Source of the DNA: Shewanella aestuarii
Lineage (GTDB): Bacteria; Pseudomonadota; Gammaproteobacteria; Enterobacterales; Shewanellaceae
Assembly: GCF_014647215.1 (NCBI RefSeq)
Contig: NZ_BMOT01000009.1
Span: 124,001-188,000, forward strand
Reading direction: 5' to 3'
DNA: 64,000 nucleotides
The translations under genes were made by a program, and so were the position numbers. Below are positions 19,477 through 29,700 of this stretch, one piece after another. Every line of letters begins with the position of its first letter. Within the stretch, counting starts at the first letter, position 1. The notes under the pieces are model-generated. The model saw only the letters and a program-made list of their open reading frames with translations. It was not told the origin of the DNA and searched no databases.

Positions 19477-21621
19477 CTATAAGCGCCAGCTTAGCGTGGC
19501 ACTGTAGTTGGCAGGGGCACCATAAAAACCTTGGGCCCAATAAAGGCTAGTTAGATACTTTTCATCGGTGACATTGTTGGCATTGACGGTCAGATCCATA
19601 GCATCGTTAAATTGATACTTCGCCATTACATCGACAATCGCATAGGCGTTTTGCTCAGTAATGATTTCCTGTCCTGCATTATCAAATCCATTAGCGACAA
19701 CACCTTGTGAACGATAAATATCATCTTGCCAGCGCATGTTTACACCAAATGTTAGACCTTCAATTAGGGCAAGATCGTAGGTGGCGGCTAATTTAAATAG
19801 CTTGCTTGGGGTGTAGGCGGCCACTTTGTCGTCGCCTGAAATATCAAAGTCAGTGTAACCAATGCTGGCATTTAAACCGGGGTAAATCTCACCTGCAATA
19901 TCGACTTCAAAACCATGGCTGCTAATACCATCAGCTCCAATATAACGTTGTTCTGTTGGTGGCAGTTGGCTGGTGCGCGGGTCGGGTGTCGCAAGATTTG
20001 TTTGTTGAATATCAAAATAAGCGACAGTGGTAATTAAGTTACCATTAAATAATTCACTTTTAAGGCCAATTTCTTGGCTTTCACCAGTGACAGGAGCAAG
20101 CGTATTGTCATCTATGTCTAGTTCTCGCTGCGCTTTAAATGTTTCTGTGTAACTTGCATAGGCAAGTAGTTGTGGAATAAATCGGTAAGTCACACCAACA
20201 TAGGGAATAAATTGTGCATCTTCGACATCTTGTACTTTACTATAGGATTCGCCTTCTGCTTGCCAGTCGTTAAAACGTCCGCCAGCGATCAGATGGAAAT
20301 CTTCCAAAAGATTAAATCGACCAGTAAAGTAAGCTGCTTTTTGGGTGGCGCTAACATCACTGCCACTTGGCGCATCTTTAAAGGTGGGTTTTGGAGTATT
20401 GCCATCCCAGGTATTTAAATCTGGCATTGCAGGGAAGCCATTTCCCGTGCTGTAGTCGTATAGTGAGGTGTCTGTGTAGTCCATTTGGGCATAATTGATG
20501 CCTGCAACAACTTGATGTTCTCGGCCAAATAGACTGAAATCACCATTCACATACACATCGGCTAAATTGTGTTGGTCATCTAAGTCATACTCACTGCCAT
20601 AGCCAGTTAAGCCGAGTTCAGTTGTTTTATCTGGTGTCCCATAAACATAGAATAATTCGGTATCTTCATCGGTGGTTTTATGTGAATAAGTCGCGCGTAA
20701 ACTCCAGTTATCAGCAAAGTAATGACTAAATTCCACTACAGTGTTTTGTTTGATCACCAGCCAGTTTGACCAGTCAGCCGAGGTGTTGGTTGATGTGCCA
20801 TAGTGGGTTGCACTGCCATCTGTATAGAAAAGCGGTAATGCGCCCCAGTTATTGCCCTTGGCATCGTTATTGATATAACTATGGCTAACAGACAGGTTGG
20901 TATCATCACTCAATTTGGCATCGATAAATGCGTAAAGCACGGTTTTATCGGTTTGGTAGCGATCTAAATAGGAGTCTTTCGTTTGTTTGACGGCCACCAT
21001 TCTTGCGGCAAAGGTGTCATTGATCTGCGTTGAACCATCGACCTCTAAGCGCAAATTATCCCAGCTGCCATAACTGGTAAGCAGATTCAGTTGGTTATCA
21101 GCCGTGGGTCGTTTACGGATGAAATTGACTGTAGCCGATGGATTACCCACTCCGGTCATTAAGCCATTTGCGCCACGGATCACCTCAACGCGATCATAAA
21201 TTGCCGTGTCTTCATCGGCATGATTATTACCAGATGTGAGCGGTAAACCGACCCCATCCACCTGGAAGTTGGTGACATCAAACCCACGGGCGGTGTAATA
21301 GGTGCGGTCGGTTTCGATTCTTTCAACATTAATACCCGTTGCGGTATCCAATGCAGCATTGATGTCGTTAAGTTGGAAGTCTCGTAATTGGGCGTCGGTG
21401 ATCACTGACACAGATTGCGGGATGTCACTGATAGCAAGATCTAATCTTGAGGCTCCACTGGCTGAATGGGCATTGTAGCCTTGAATATATCTTCCCTTAA
21501 CCTCAATAGTTTCAACGTTAGGATCAAGTTGGTCGATAGCCTCTTTTGGGGTTTCAGCATAAAGTTGGCTGATGGGAGCTAAGGTGAGAAGTATGGAGCA
21601 TGACAGCGTTAATGGTTTCAT
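19477..21621 (-). CDS. TonB-dependent siderophore receptor
   Basis: 714-residue outer-membrane receptor. A signal peptide (KPLTLSCSILLTLAPISQLYA) is followed by a TonB-box-like VETIEVKG. Then comes the plug domain (DIPQSVSVITDAQLRDF, RGFDVTNFQVDGVGLP, DRVEVIRGANGLMTG) and a 22-strand-type barrel ending in the terminal motif YSATLSWRL. The plug motifs are those of ferric-siderophore (FpvA/FhuE-like) receptors; which siderophore is not decidable. The start is taken at ATG 21621 directly before the signal peptide; the frame is open to 21768 but that part crosses the Fur box. The ribosome site is weak. Confidence 0.93.
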   Translation of the reverse strand: MKPLTLSCSILLTLAPISQLYAETPKEAIDQLDPNVETIEVKGRYIQGYNAHSASGASRLDLAISDIPQSVSVITDAQLRDFQLNDINAALDTATGINVERIETDRTYYTARGFDVTNFQVDGVGLPLTSGNNHADEDTAIYDRVEVIRGANGLMTGVGNPSATVNFIRKRPTADNQLNLLTSYGSWDNLRLEVDGSTQINDTFAARMVAVKQTKDSYLDRYQTDKTVLYAFIDAKLSDDTNLSVSHSYINNDAKGNNWGALPLFYTDGSATHYGTSTNTSADWSNWLVIKQNTVVEFSHYFADNWSLRATYSHKTTDEDTELFYVYGTPDKTTELGLTGYGSEYDLDDQHNLADVYVNGDFSLFGREHQVVAGINYAQMDYTDTSLYDYSTGNGFPAMPDLNTWDGNTPKPTFKDAPSGSDVSATQKAAYFTGRFNLLEDFHLIAGGRFNDWQAEGESYSKVQDVEDAQFIPYVGVTYRFIPQLLAYASYTETFKAQRELDIDDNTLAPVTGESQEIGLKSELFNGNLITTVAYFDIQQTNLATPDPRTSQLPPTEQRYIGADGISSHGFEVDIAGEIYPGLNASIGYTDFDISGDDKVAAYTPSKLFKLAATYDLALIEGLTFGVNMRWQDDIYRSQGVVANGFDNAGQEIITEQNAYAIVDVMAKYQFNDAMDLTVNANNVTDEKYLTSLYWAQGFYGAPANYSATLSWRL

Positions 21622-21715
21622 ATTGTGATCATCTTGGTAACGAGTGTAGAAAGCGCGGTTACTGCGCAGAGTTAAATTCATTACCGAGTGTATACAAATA
21701 CCACCAAGATCTAAA

Positions 21716-21730
21716 TGAAAATAATTATCA
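21716..21730 (-). promoter_or_regulatory. Fur box upstream of the TonB receptor
   Basis: TGAAAATAATTATCA matches the Fur 7-1-7 core TGATAATNATTATCA at every defined base but one. It lies 95 bp upstream of the receptor start in AT-rich DNA, a normal position for iron repression. Confidence 0.8.
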
Positions 21731-21853
21731 TTTACATTTTGGTGGTAATTGTAAAGATTTACCATCAAAGTGTTTGTGGTGATAACGCTGAAGAGAGCAT
21801 TTTTTAGCGTTAAGATTATGAAAATAATGTTGGGGGGAGTTGATCTTTCTAGG

Positions 21854-22054
21854 TTATTTCAACTTATTCTGCTCTTCGTCATCGATATAGACAGCAAGAT
21901 AGAGAATTGAATCTATCACGAACTCGGCGAGTGTTATTAACAGAGTTTGATTATCTAATGCATTATTTTCAGCGGCAATCAGGTAAGCCTGCGTGTCAAA
22001 TATTGATTCCCTTGCTATATGTTTACCAGTCAGCCTTAAAATAAACAGCGCCAA
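21854..22054 (-). pseudogene. Possible small ORF or gene remnant
   Basis: A 66-codon open frame ending in a hydrophilic YIDDEEQNKLK tail. Its only start is a TTG inside the terminator hairpin of the next gene upstream, and it has no internal ATG or usable ribosome site. It may be the tail of a decayed gene or chance. No family is recognised. Confidence 0.25.
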
Positions 22055-22076
22055 ACCGAAAGGTTAGGCGCTGTTT
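22041..22076 (-). terminator. Terminator of the nuclease/nucleotidase cluster
   Basis: AAACAGCGCC and GGCGCTGTTT form a 10-pair stem with an inner AACC/GGTT pairing. Read leftward it is followed by TTTATTTT. It lies 45 bp past the stop of the 5'-nucleotidase gene. Confidence 0.85.
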
Positions 22077-22120
22077 AAGGCGTTAAGGGAGCAGCTGATT
22101 AACCTTATTAGAACTTCAGT

Positions 22121-23863
22121 TTAACCGCCGCAGCCATTTGCATTTCTAGAGTTGATATAGCGAACATCTTTTGCTCTGTCATAGTCGACAGGATCGAGCT
22201 TGCCATGCTTTTTGATGAATTGATAAAGCATATCTGCATCAATAAAACCGGTGTCTCTGGCCTGTTCTTTCAACTTGGGATATTTGTTACCGCCCGCAGC
22301 ATTATAGCTAGGTAGGGTAAATCGGTAGTTATCTTCCAGCTTGAAAGGCTTATCACCAACGGCACTGATATCAACATCTTTAGCTTTACAGTCAACGGTC
22401 ATCTTGATGCCGCTGAAGTGGGCAAAACCTCCTGAGCCTTGAGTCATAAGCGCAACCTTAGACAAATATTTTTTCAGTTCAGCACCCTTCATCTCAGTCA
22501 CAGTCACACTGTTGGAAAAAGGCAGCACCTCAAGCACATCACGATAACGAATAGGCCCTTTCTTTATGGTGGTACGAATACCGCCAGAATTCATGATGCC
22601 GAAATCTGCTGGCACAGGGAGCTGAGTTTGAGCATGGGCTATCATAATTCCTAGCGGTGTCGCTTGGGAACGAACCACCTTACGATCTCCTATGAAATTC
22701 GCCTTTGCCACACCAATTTCTTCCCGTAGCTTGACCTGACCGTTGCGCTGATATGGACGCAGTAACTCGAGGGTTTCTGGATCTTTGGGAGTATGCATAG
22801 AAGAATGCTGCATGAAACCATACTTGGTTTCAGTGTTTACTGGAACCAGCTCGTAGTGTGCTAGATGAAGCTCACCACCGTAGTATTCAAAGTCTGCACG
22901 GCCAATAAATTTGCCCCACTCGTAGGCTTGCATGATCCAAGTGCCATTTTGGCGATCAGGCTTACACGGCTCATCTCGAGCATATTTTTTTACATACTCA
23001 CCCGTGTCACCTTCCATACAAACAGGTAATTGCGAGTGACCGCCAATGATTGCCTGAATTTGTCCTGGCTCAAGGCTGCGAGCTAGAGATACATCACCGG
23101 GCGCGTTACTACCATGCTTACCATTTTCATAGTGACCCATGTGGGTGAGACCGAATACCAGGTCTGGCTGATGCTGTTGTTCAAGCTCTGCCAAGATATC
23201 TTTCGCCTCAGCTTGAGCTGAAGTGAATTTTAACCCTGCAACGTATTCTGGATTGCCTATTTCAGCAGTATGCTCAGTAGTTAGACCGATTACAGCTAGT
23301 TTTAAGCCCTGAACGTCAAAGACCTTGTAGGGCTCAAAGTAGCGTTGCCATTCCCCATCGACTTGGCGATAAATATTGGCAGATAACCAAGGGAATTTAG
23401 ACCAGCCTCGCTGTTTATCCATCACTGTTGATGGATTATCAAACTCATGGTTACCCACGGCCATGGCATCATAGCCTAGGTGGTTCATACCGATAAAATC
23501 TGGCTCAGCATCTTGAAGATCAGACTCTGGAACGCCAGTGTTGATATCGCCACCTGAGAGCAACAAAACTTGACCACCTTGCTCAACCACCTCTTTGCGG
23601 ATCTGGTCAAGGATAGTTTTGCGGGCAGCCATACCATAACCACCATTTTCACTATGCCAAAAACGGCCATGGTGATCATTAGTATGCAGTAGGGTGAAGC
23701 GCTTGCAGTCATCGCCTGCGGCGATACAGGCGACAGATGCAGTCACCTTCGGCGCTTTAGGAGCTTCTTCAGGCTTCTTCTTATTACAGCCGCTCAATGC
23801 TAATGCGAGCGCGATAGCTGAGCCAGTAATAAGTAGGCCAGAAAGACGGAGTGAAGTATTCAT
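22121..23863 (-). CDS. 5'-nucleotidase / UDP-sugar hydrolase lipoprotein (UshA-like)
   Basis: 580 residues. The N-terminus ends in the lipobox LSGC (Cys26), so it is a lipoprotein facing the periplasm or cell surface. The calcineurin-like metallophosphatase domain shows the metal motifs LLHTNDHHGRF (about 58-68), SGGDINTG and GNHEFD (about 137-142), and the C-terminal nucleotidase domain holds the substrate-binding region RYRDVLEVLPFSNSV. Family members hydrolyse 5'-nucleotides to nucleosides and phosphate. It is the last gene of a leftward cluster after two extracellular nucleases, where it would process their products. A terminator lies between it and the preceding gene, so it may also have its own promoter in the 156-bp gap. 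Confidence 0.9.
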   Translation of the reverse strand: MNTSLRLSGLLITGSAIALALALSGCNKKKPEEAPKAPKVTASVACIAAGDDCKRFTLLHTNDHHGRFWHSENGGYGMAARKTILDQIRKEVVEQGGQVLLLSGGDINTGVPESDLQDAEPDFIGMNHLGYDAMAVGNHEFDNPSTVMDKQRGWSKFPWLSANIYRQVDGEWQRYFEPYKVFDVQGLKLAVIGLTTEHTAEIGNPEYVAGLKFTSAQAEAKDILAELEQQHQPDLVFGLTHMGHYENGKHGSNAPGDVSLARSLEPGQIQAIIGGHSQLPVCMEGDTGEYVKKYARDEPCKPDRQNGTWIMQAYEWGKFIGRADFEYYGGELHLAHYELVPVNTETKYGFMQHSSMHTPKDPETLELLRPYQRNGQVKLREEIGVAKANFIGDRKVVRSQATPLGIMIAHAQTQLPVPADFGIMNSGGIRTTIKKGPIRYRDVLEVLPFSNSVTVTEMKGAELKKYLSKVALMTQGSGGFAHFSGIKMTVDCKAKDVDISAVGDKPFKLEDNYRFTLPSYNAAGGNKYPKLKEQARDTGFIDADMLYQFIKKHGKLDPVDYDRAKDVRYINSRNANGCGG

Positions 23864-23962
23864 AGTAATCCTTCAATATTATTCAGATAAGCGTTGTCAT
23901 CAGCTTTAAGGGCTGAGTGTCATCATTGAGCATGGCGAGCCGAAGACAACGTTTTTATCGTT

Positions 23963-24003
23963 AAAAAAAGCAGCACCCAGAGCGATCCCGGTGCTGCTTT
24001 TTA
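23963..24003 (-). terminator. Terminator between the nuclease and 5'-nucleotidase genes
   Basis: AAAAAGCAGCACC and GGTGCTGCTTTTT form a 13-pair stem with an 11-base loop. Read leftward a T run follows. It lies 16 bp after the stop of the endonuclease gene and would lower or end readthrough into the 5'-nucleotidase gene. Confidence 0.85.
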
Positions 24004-24019
24004 TAGGCTCAGCTGGTGG

Positions 24020-26677
24020 TTAGCCTTGGCGGCGACGCAACCAGATTAGCGGTAGCAGTAGAGTGATAAAACCACCTAAACTACCCGCGCCATCAGGCTT
24101 AGTCCAACCATTATCTTCGGCGTTTAACACCTCAATGCTAACCGATTGACTAAAGCTTTCTCCGTCAACAGATGCCGTAAGTTCGAACACAAGCACTTGA
24201 TTAATATTGACGCTAGGTGAAGTCACATCAAGTGTCAGACCCGTAGCGGTAAACAGTGCTATATCACCGGATACCTGCTTCCAGCTGTAACTTGTACCTT
24301 CTGGTGCACCCGTAACCGTCGCTGTGATAGAGGTTTTATCGCCTTCGGTCACTTTCGTGGTCCCAGCAAACTCTACATTCAGCGTCAAAGGCACGTTAAT
24401 TACATTCAGGCTAACATCTTTAGTAGTTTCCAACTTACCGTCGCTGATGGTCAAGGTGAAGTTCAACGTCTCGTCAGCTTTAACCATTGGTGCCGTCAGA
24501 GACAAGATAGCCTCGTTGCCAACAAGAATTTTCTCTTCAGCAACCATCTGTTCCCACTTATAAGTTAGGGTAACAGCTTCACCCGCTTTGATTGCAGAGG
24601 CATCGAGGGTGTATGCAGCGCCTTCGGTAACACTTTCAGGAGTGACGATATCGCCTTCGACTTCCAAAACAGGGTTTGGATCGTCTCCACAAACTGCACC
24701 ATAAACCTGTTGCACTAACTCTGGACGGTCAATGAACGGGTTACGGTTTCCTTGGTATTTGTATACTTGGTTGTTACGGTTCTGCTCGTATGTATCAACA
24801 GCATCTAATTGGTTCCATGCATACAGAGTACAAAGCGTACCGATCAGCGGAGCGCTATCCTCGTCTGCCGTCGTTAGACGATCTACTGCAACGAGATCAG
24901 GCATTTGAGTTGTTGCTGTATCAGTGCCTTGGTAGCGAGTATCCATATACATGATCATACGCGCTACATCGCCTTTGACCTCATCACGAGGTTCCCAGCA
25001 ATCCGTGGCTTTATCCAAATAGTTACCAGTACCTACACCGTTAAACAGTACCTCTTCACCGGTATCTTTACACGCACCGAAGTCATTGTTGCTTCGCGCA
25101 GTATTGATACCTGGATCAGAAGGACGTAGGTGATGGGCATCGGTATAGCCCCACTGAGACTCACTTGGGAAGCCATGGCTTTTGGCCCAAACGTGTTCAC
25201 GGTTCCACTTGCCTACACCACTACCGCTAGTTTGGTTGTCGTATTTGGAAATAGAAGTGCCAGTGTAGATCTCAATCACTTTTTTATCGTCATTTGGATC
25301 TTGGTCTGCGTAGGTCAGTGTGCTCCAAACCTGCTTATAGGTAAGTTGCTTATGTTCTTTGGCTATGATTGCTGATAGGGCATTTTTCAGCTCTTCTGCA
25401 TTGGCAAATTCGCCACTGACTATATCTGAGTAGTAGATTTCGGCATTGAACGTAGTAGGATCGGCAACCGGAGTCAGCGTCTCACAACCCGTACAAGGAC
25501 CGGTTTCTGGCAGCGGAGGCTCTGGCGGCGTGACTGAACCATCACAGGTACCCTCACCAGCACAACCTAGACCATCAGCAGTATCAATATCGAAAACAGC
25601 CCACTGGTTGTTAGTACCAGGAAAATCTGCTTCTGCTATAGTATCACCAGCAGTGACACTGGCTTTACGGCGCAGGGTTTTATTCGCGGTGGAGAAGTTG
25701 GCGTCGTTTGGATCAGTCCAAGCAGAGCCTGGGTCTTCCCCACGCTTACCGAAGCGATCAATAACCACATCGTCTTTAGTTAATACTAGGGCGTCATCAC
25801 CATTGAAGAAAGTGACAGTAGAAGCATTGCCCACTTTAAACGCATCTGCGGCACCAGAATTATGGAAAACCAAGCTCTTTCCTGGATCCAAAGTGCCAGT
25901 TAATGTTTCACTGTTACCAGGGTTTGATGCGTCAGCGCCATTGCCGAACAGAGTCAGCTTATACACGTTGGCATCTAAATCGATGGCGCTGCCACCTACG
26001 TTGGAAATCTCAATCGCTTTGTTGTTGCTGCTGCCTTCGATATATTCGGTTAGCAGCAATAAGCCTGGAGTCGCTTCTGAACTACAAGCGCCTTCACCAG
26101 AGCAGCCAAGGCCATCAGCAGTGTCAATATCAAATACTAACCACTGATTATTAGTACCAGGGAAATCAGCCTCAGCCACGGTATCACCAGTGGTCACACT
26201 GGCTTTACGGCGTAGGGTTTTATTCGCAGTGGAGAAATTGGCGTCGCTTGGATCAGTCCAAGCAGTGCCTGGGTCTTCACCACGTTTACCAAAACGGTCG
26301 ATTACCACATCGTCTTTGGTTAATACTAGGGCATCATCACCGTTGAAATAAGTGACGGTAGAGGCATTGCCCACTTTAAACGCATCAGCTGCACCTGAGT
26401 TGTGGAACACAAGGCTCTTTCCTGGCGCTAAAGTGCCTGTTAAAGTTTCAGTATTACCTGGTTTTGATGCATCTGCGCCATTGCCGAATAGAATCAGCTT
26501 ATACGCATTAGCGTCCAGATCGATGGCGCTGCCACCCATGTTGGAAACTTCAACAGCTTTGTTGTTGCTGCTACCTTCGATGTACTCAGTAATCACTAAA
26601 TTTGCATTGGCGGCAGTAGAAAAGCAGCCCAAAACCATAGCAGTAGCCGCGGCAACTGCATTTATTTTAATTCTCAT
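24020..26677 (-). CDS. LTD-LTD-endonuclease I family extracellular nuclease with GlyGly-CTERM
   Basis: 885-residue exported protein. After a signal peptide come two nearly identical lamin-tail domains (about residues 26-205 and 206-385, each starting near TEYIEGSSNNKA), an endonuclease I (EndA/NucM) domain (about 400-660), Ig/PKD-like beta domains and a C-terminal GlyGly-CTERM tail (GSLGGF, hydrophobic helix, RRRQG). The nuclease motifs are NREHVWAKSHGF, DAHHLRPSD and NQVYKYQGNRNPFIDRPE, the beta-beta-alpha-metal signature; cysteines typical of this secreted family are also present. The tail predicts processing by rhombosortase and type II secretion to the cell surface or medium. Probable role: breakdown of extracellular DNA (or RNA). 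Cotranscribed with the ExeM-type gene 74 bp upstream. Confidence 0.9.
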   Translation of the reverse strand: MRIKINAVAAATAMVLGCFSTAANANLVITEYIEGSSNNKAVEVSNMGGSAIDLDANAYKLILFGNGADASKPGNTETLTGTLAPGKSLVFHNSGAADAFKVGNASTVTYFNGDDALVLTKDDVVIDRFGKRGEDPGTAWTDPSDANFSTANKTLRRKASVTTGDTVAEADFPGTNNQWLVFDIDTADGLGCSGEGACSSEATPGLLLLTEYIEGSSNNKAIEISNVGGSAIDLDANVYKLTLFGNGADASNPGNSETLTGTLDPGKSLVFHNSGAADAFKVGNASTVTFFNGDDALVLTKDDVVIDRFGKRGEDPGSAWTDPNDANFSTANKTLRRKASVTAGDTIAEADFPGTNNQWAVFDIDTADGLGCAGEGTCDGSVTPPEPPLPETGPCTGCETLTPVADPTTFNAEIYYSDIVSGEFANAEELKNALSAIIAKEHKQLTYKQVWSTLTYADQDPNDDKKVIEIYTGTSISKYDNQTSGSGVGKWNREHVWAKSHGFPSESQWGYTDAHHLRPSDPGINTARSNNDFGACKDTGEEVLFNGVGTGNYLDKATDCWEPRDEVKGDVARMIMYMDTRYQGTDTATTQMPDLVAVDRLTTADEDSAPLIGTLCTLYAWNQLDAVDTYEQNRNNQVYKYQGNRNPFIDRPELVQQVYGAVCGDDPNPVLEVEGDIVTPESVTEGAAYTLDASAIKAGEAVTLTYKWEQMVAEEKILVGNEAILSLTAPMVKADETLNFTLTISDGKLETTKDVSLNVINVPLTLNVEFAGTTKVTEGDKTSITATVTGAPEGTSYSWKQVSGDIALFTATGLTLDVTSPSVNINQVLVFELTASVDGESFSQSVSIEVLNAEDNGWTKPDGAGSLGGFITLLLPLIWLRRRQG
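25523..26602 (-). repeat. 540-bp tandem duplication encoding the two LTD domains
   Basis: Two adjacent units with a period of exactly 540 bp (for example CGATGGCGCT at both 25981 and 26521, GTTGTTGCTG at 26021 and 26561). The encoded 180-residue units differ at few residues, and most nucleotide differences are silent. It is an in-frame gene-internal duplication. Confidence 0.9.
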
Positions 26678-26705
26678 AATCGTATCTCTTTAGAATCTTT
26701 GATGG

Positions 26706-26732
26706 GAAGCGCGCTGTCTAAAGACAGGCGCT
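26706..26732. other. Intergenic hairpin between the two nuclease genes
   Basis: GAAGCGC...GCGCTTC closes an inner CTGTC/GACAG stem with a four-base loop. There is no T run on either side, so it is more likely an mRNA stability or processing hairpin than a terminator. Confidence 0.5.
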
Positions 26733-26751
26733 TCATTATCGAGATCAACGC

Positions 26752-29700
26752 TTACTTGCGAAGACGACGGCGCATTGCTGCTAACCCGAACAGGGATAGC
26801 AAGCTGATGAAGCCAGTGCTACCCGCACCACCGTCACCGCCAGTACCATCACTTTCTTCTTCTACAATGTCAGCAATCAAGCCGTCGCGGTTAGATACTT
26901 TCGCGAGGAAAGTTTGTCCAGACCCTTCTAAAATTTTGCCATCACGCATTAGGTTTACACTAACGTTGTAGATAGCAGATGGCGCACCAAAGACTTCGAA
27001 ATTCACCAAAGTTGTAGTGTTATTAGAAATAACCACCTTAGGTTGTACCATCTGGTTCAAATCTAAGCGCTGTTCATCATCATACGGAGTCATACTGACG
27101 GTCGCGACATCGCCCACTTGAGGTGAAATACTCGCTGGGATTTGATAAGGAACCTTGATCAGCTTTCTCAGTTTTGGCAGGTATAGAGGCACGCTATCAT
27201 CCGCATCACCAGGCTTATAGCTAATGGTAATGAGCGCAGGATCGTGATCCGATGCGCGATAGATGTCTGGCTTGTAAAACTTATGCGCACCAGTACCGTC
27301 GATACTACCTTTGAAGCTGTTTTGATAGTCATACAAACCCGTTTCGGCAGCATTAACATGCCAGTCTGTTGCATCAATCACACGATCTTTTAGCGAAGGT
27401 GAGATTAAGATGTGATCAAGCGATCCTAATTCGTCACTGAAAGAGTAACTCCAAGGCGTCTTGCCTTTCTCTTTGAACTTTTCACCGACGATATCAATGT
27501 AGCCGTAGGTCTTAGTGATAGTGACTGGTGAGCCATCTTGGTTAAACTGTGGCTTAGGTCCAAGGAAAGTATGGCTCGCGGTAACGATCGTCTTGTTGCG
27601 TGGGTTCTCGGTAAGCACCAGCACAGGATCTTCTTTACCATAAGCGTTCAAATCACCAAGGATGATTTTATCCCCAGGAATGTCTTCCATCTCTTCACCT
27701 AAGTGAACTGCACCGGCAACGCGGAACTCAGCACAAGCTCCTTGGTAGTCTAGATCGGGCGCTTCACGGTTATTCCAAGTCGTGGCATTACCAAACTCAA
27801 CACCTTGCCATTCTTCCCAACAACCAGAGCCTTTTGACTTAAGGTGATTTACAGATAGCGTTAAGCGCTTACCTGTTTGGTTAATGATAAAGGTAACCAC
27901 TAGAGCATCGCGGTGGTAGTTTTGGCCATCTTCCAAGATCTCTTGGTTTTGATCTTTGATCACTTCGCCTAAGTCGTTGACGATGGTTGGCGCTTTTTGC
28001 TGAGGCATTGGGATAACGCGAGTGCGCTCAATGCTCATTTTACTTGGGCGATAGATAATACCTGTAGCAATAGCGTCAGAACCAATGGCGTCTAGGTTAT
28101 CCAGCATTTGATTGCCGTTGTTGTCAAAACCAACAAACACATAACGGTTTTCAGTAGAGTTAGGGCCATTGTAATCTTGGGCGCGCTCATCTACATACTT
28201 GATATTGACTTGGTTGACAATCTCAGCAATAGCACTGTCATCGCCAAAACCGTTGTTTTCAATCTCCATCAGGGCCATGACATCAGCATCCTGAGCACGA
28301 ATAATTTCTACCAGCTTGGTTCTCTGGTGGATGTATTCATCGTAAGTATCAGCGCCTCGGCTTTGGCCATAGTTGTTATTGTCGCCACCAAAAGGAGAGT
28401 TAAAGAAGTTAAACAGGTTTTGACTGGCAACGCGGATAGCAAATTCATCATCTGCCACAGTGTCATTCAGATCAGGTTTCTTAGTACGAGGTAAGTTGTG
28501 AATAAAGTTATCACTGGTCAACTGATTCGTTATGGTCAGGCTATAGTCCTGGTCAAACTTATCAGTACCTGGGATCAACTCAGTTTCATATTGACTGATC
28601 ACACCTTGTGCATTAACGAGACTATCATCGATACGGATATAGTTGGTGTGTGGGTCACTGTTAAAGCCGGCGTAGTAAGGTAAGTCTGTACCGTTTGATT
28701 TAGGTGAGCTTTCAATCACTAAACGATAGTCATTGTTTTGCTCATAAGCAGCTTTAGATTCAGGGCTTCCTGCAACATGCAAATGGTTAGGCTGTAAGTT
28801 AGGACGCTTATACGCCGCTACCATGTTGTTGCGACCGTTAGGAGATGACAGATAGTTGTAACTGAAGCTGCGAGTAATACGCATATCTTGGTCACCATCA
28901 GTCTGAGGATCCAGATCGGTAGGCAGATTAACCAACATACCCTCATAACGCTCTAAGGTCTTATCGAAAGAATCGTTATCAGCGCTAATAACCTCAATAT
29001 CGACAGGCTGTGTGAGGATATCTGTATTCGTCACGTTCCAGCTAAATGCTGTATCTGCAGACAGTTGTGTTTGACCTTGGTATTCAGCCACTTTACTACC
29101 GATACAAACAGTTTGACCTACTTTAAGATCGCCCGCTGCACTAGAGCTAACAAAGAGGCCATCAGAAGTCTCAGGATCATTATCAGAAACAAGGTTACGA
29201 AGATAGAAACCATCGTTAGGAATAGAGACCTTAGCCGAGATAATCCCTTCTACGGCAATTTTTTCATCTGACTCAGTCTTACCTTCGGCAATCAAAGGCG
29301 AAGTAAAGCCTGTACCCTGAACTTCGCTAGGAGACAAGATTTCACTGCTATCAGTTGGGCAAGTAAAGATGTCCATGATGTCTTCAGCATCAGCAGCAGG
29401 CAGCTCTGATTTACCTAGATCATCAAATCTCATCGGTAAAATGTTCTGCCAGTTAGCAGCATCGAAGGTGCCTGATTGAGCAGGATTGCTGCCATCGGCC
29501 GCTTTTTTACGACGTAAAGTAGTATTAGGTGCCCACTTACTAGTTTCATTCTCGGCGCCAACACGATCGATAACAGTATCACCATTTTTCAGGAAAAACC
29601 CGTCATCACTGGTCATAAACAGGTTGTTGTACTTATTACTGGCATCATAGGTAGAGACAACAACAGTGCCACCTTGAGTAGTAATGGCATTACGAAACTC

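Noticed and set aside
25446..26147. Long 233-codon plus-strand frame opposite the LTD-endonuclease gene
   Set aside because: It lies wholly antisense to a well-supported nuclease gene and reads as Ser/Pro-rich shadow sequence. Its length comes from the duplicated LTD DNA.
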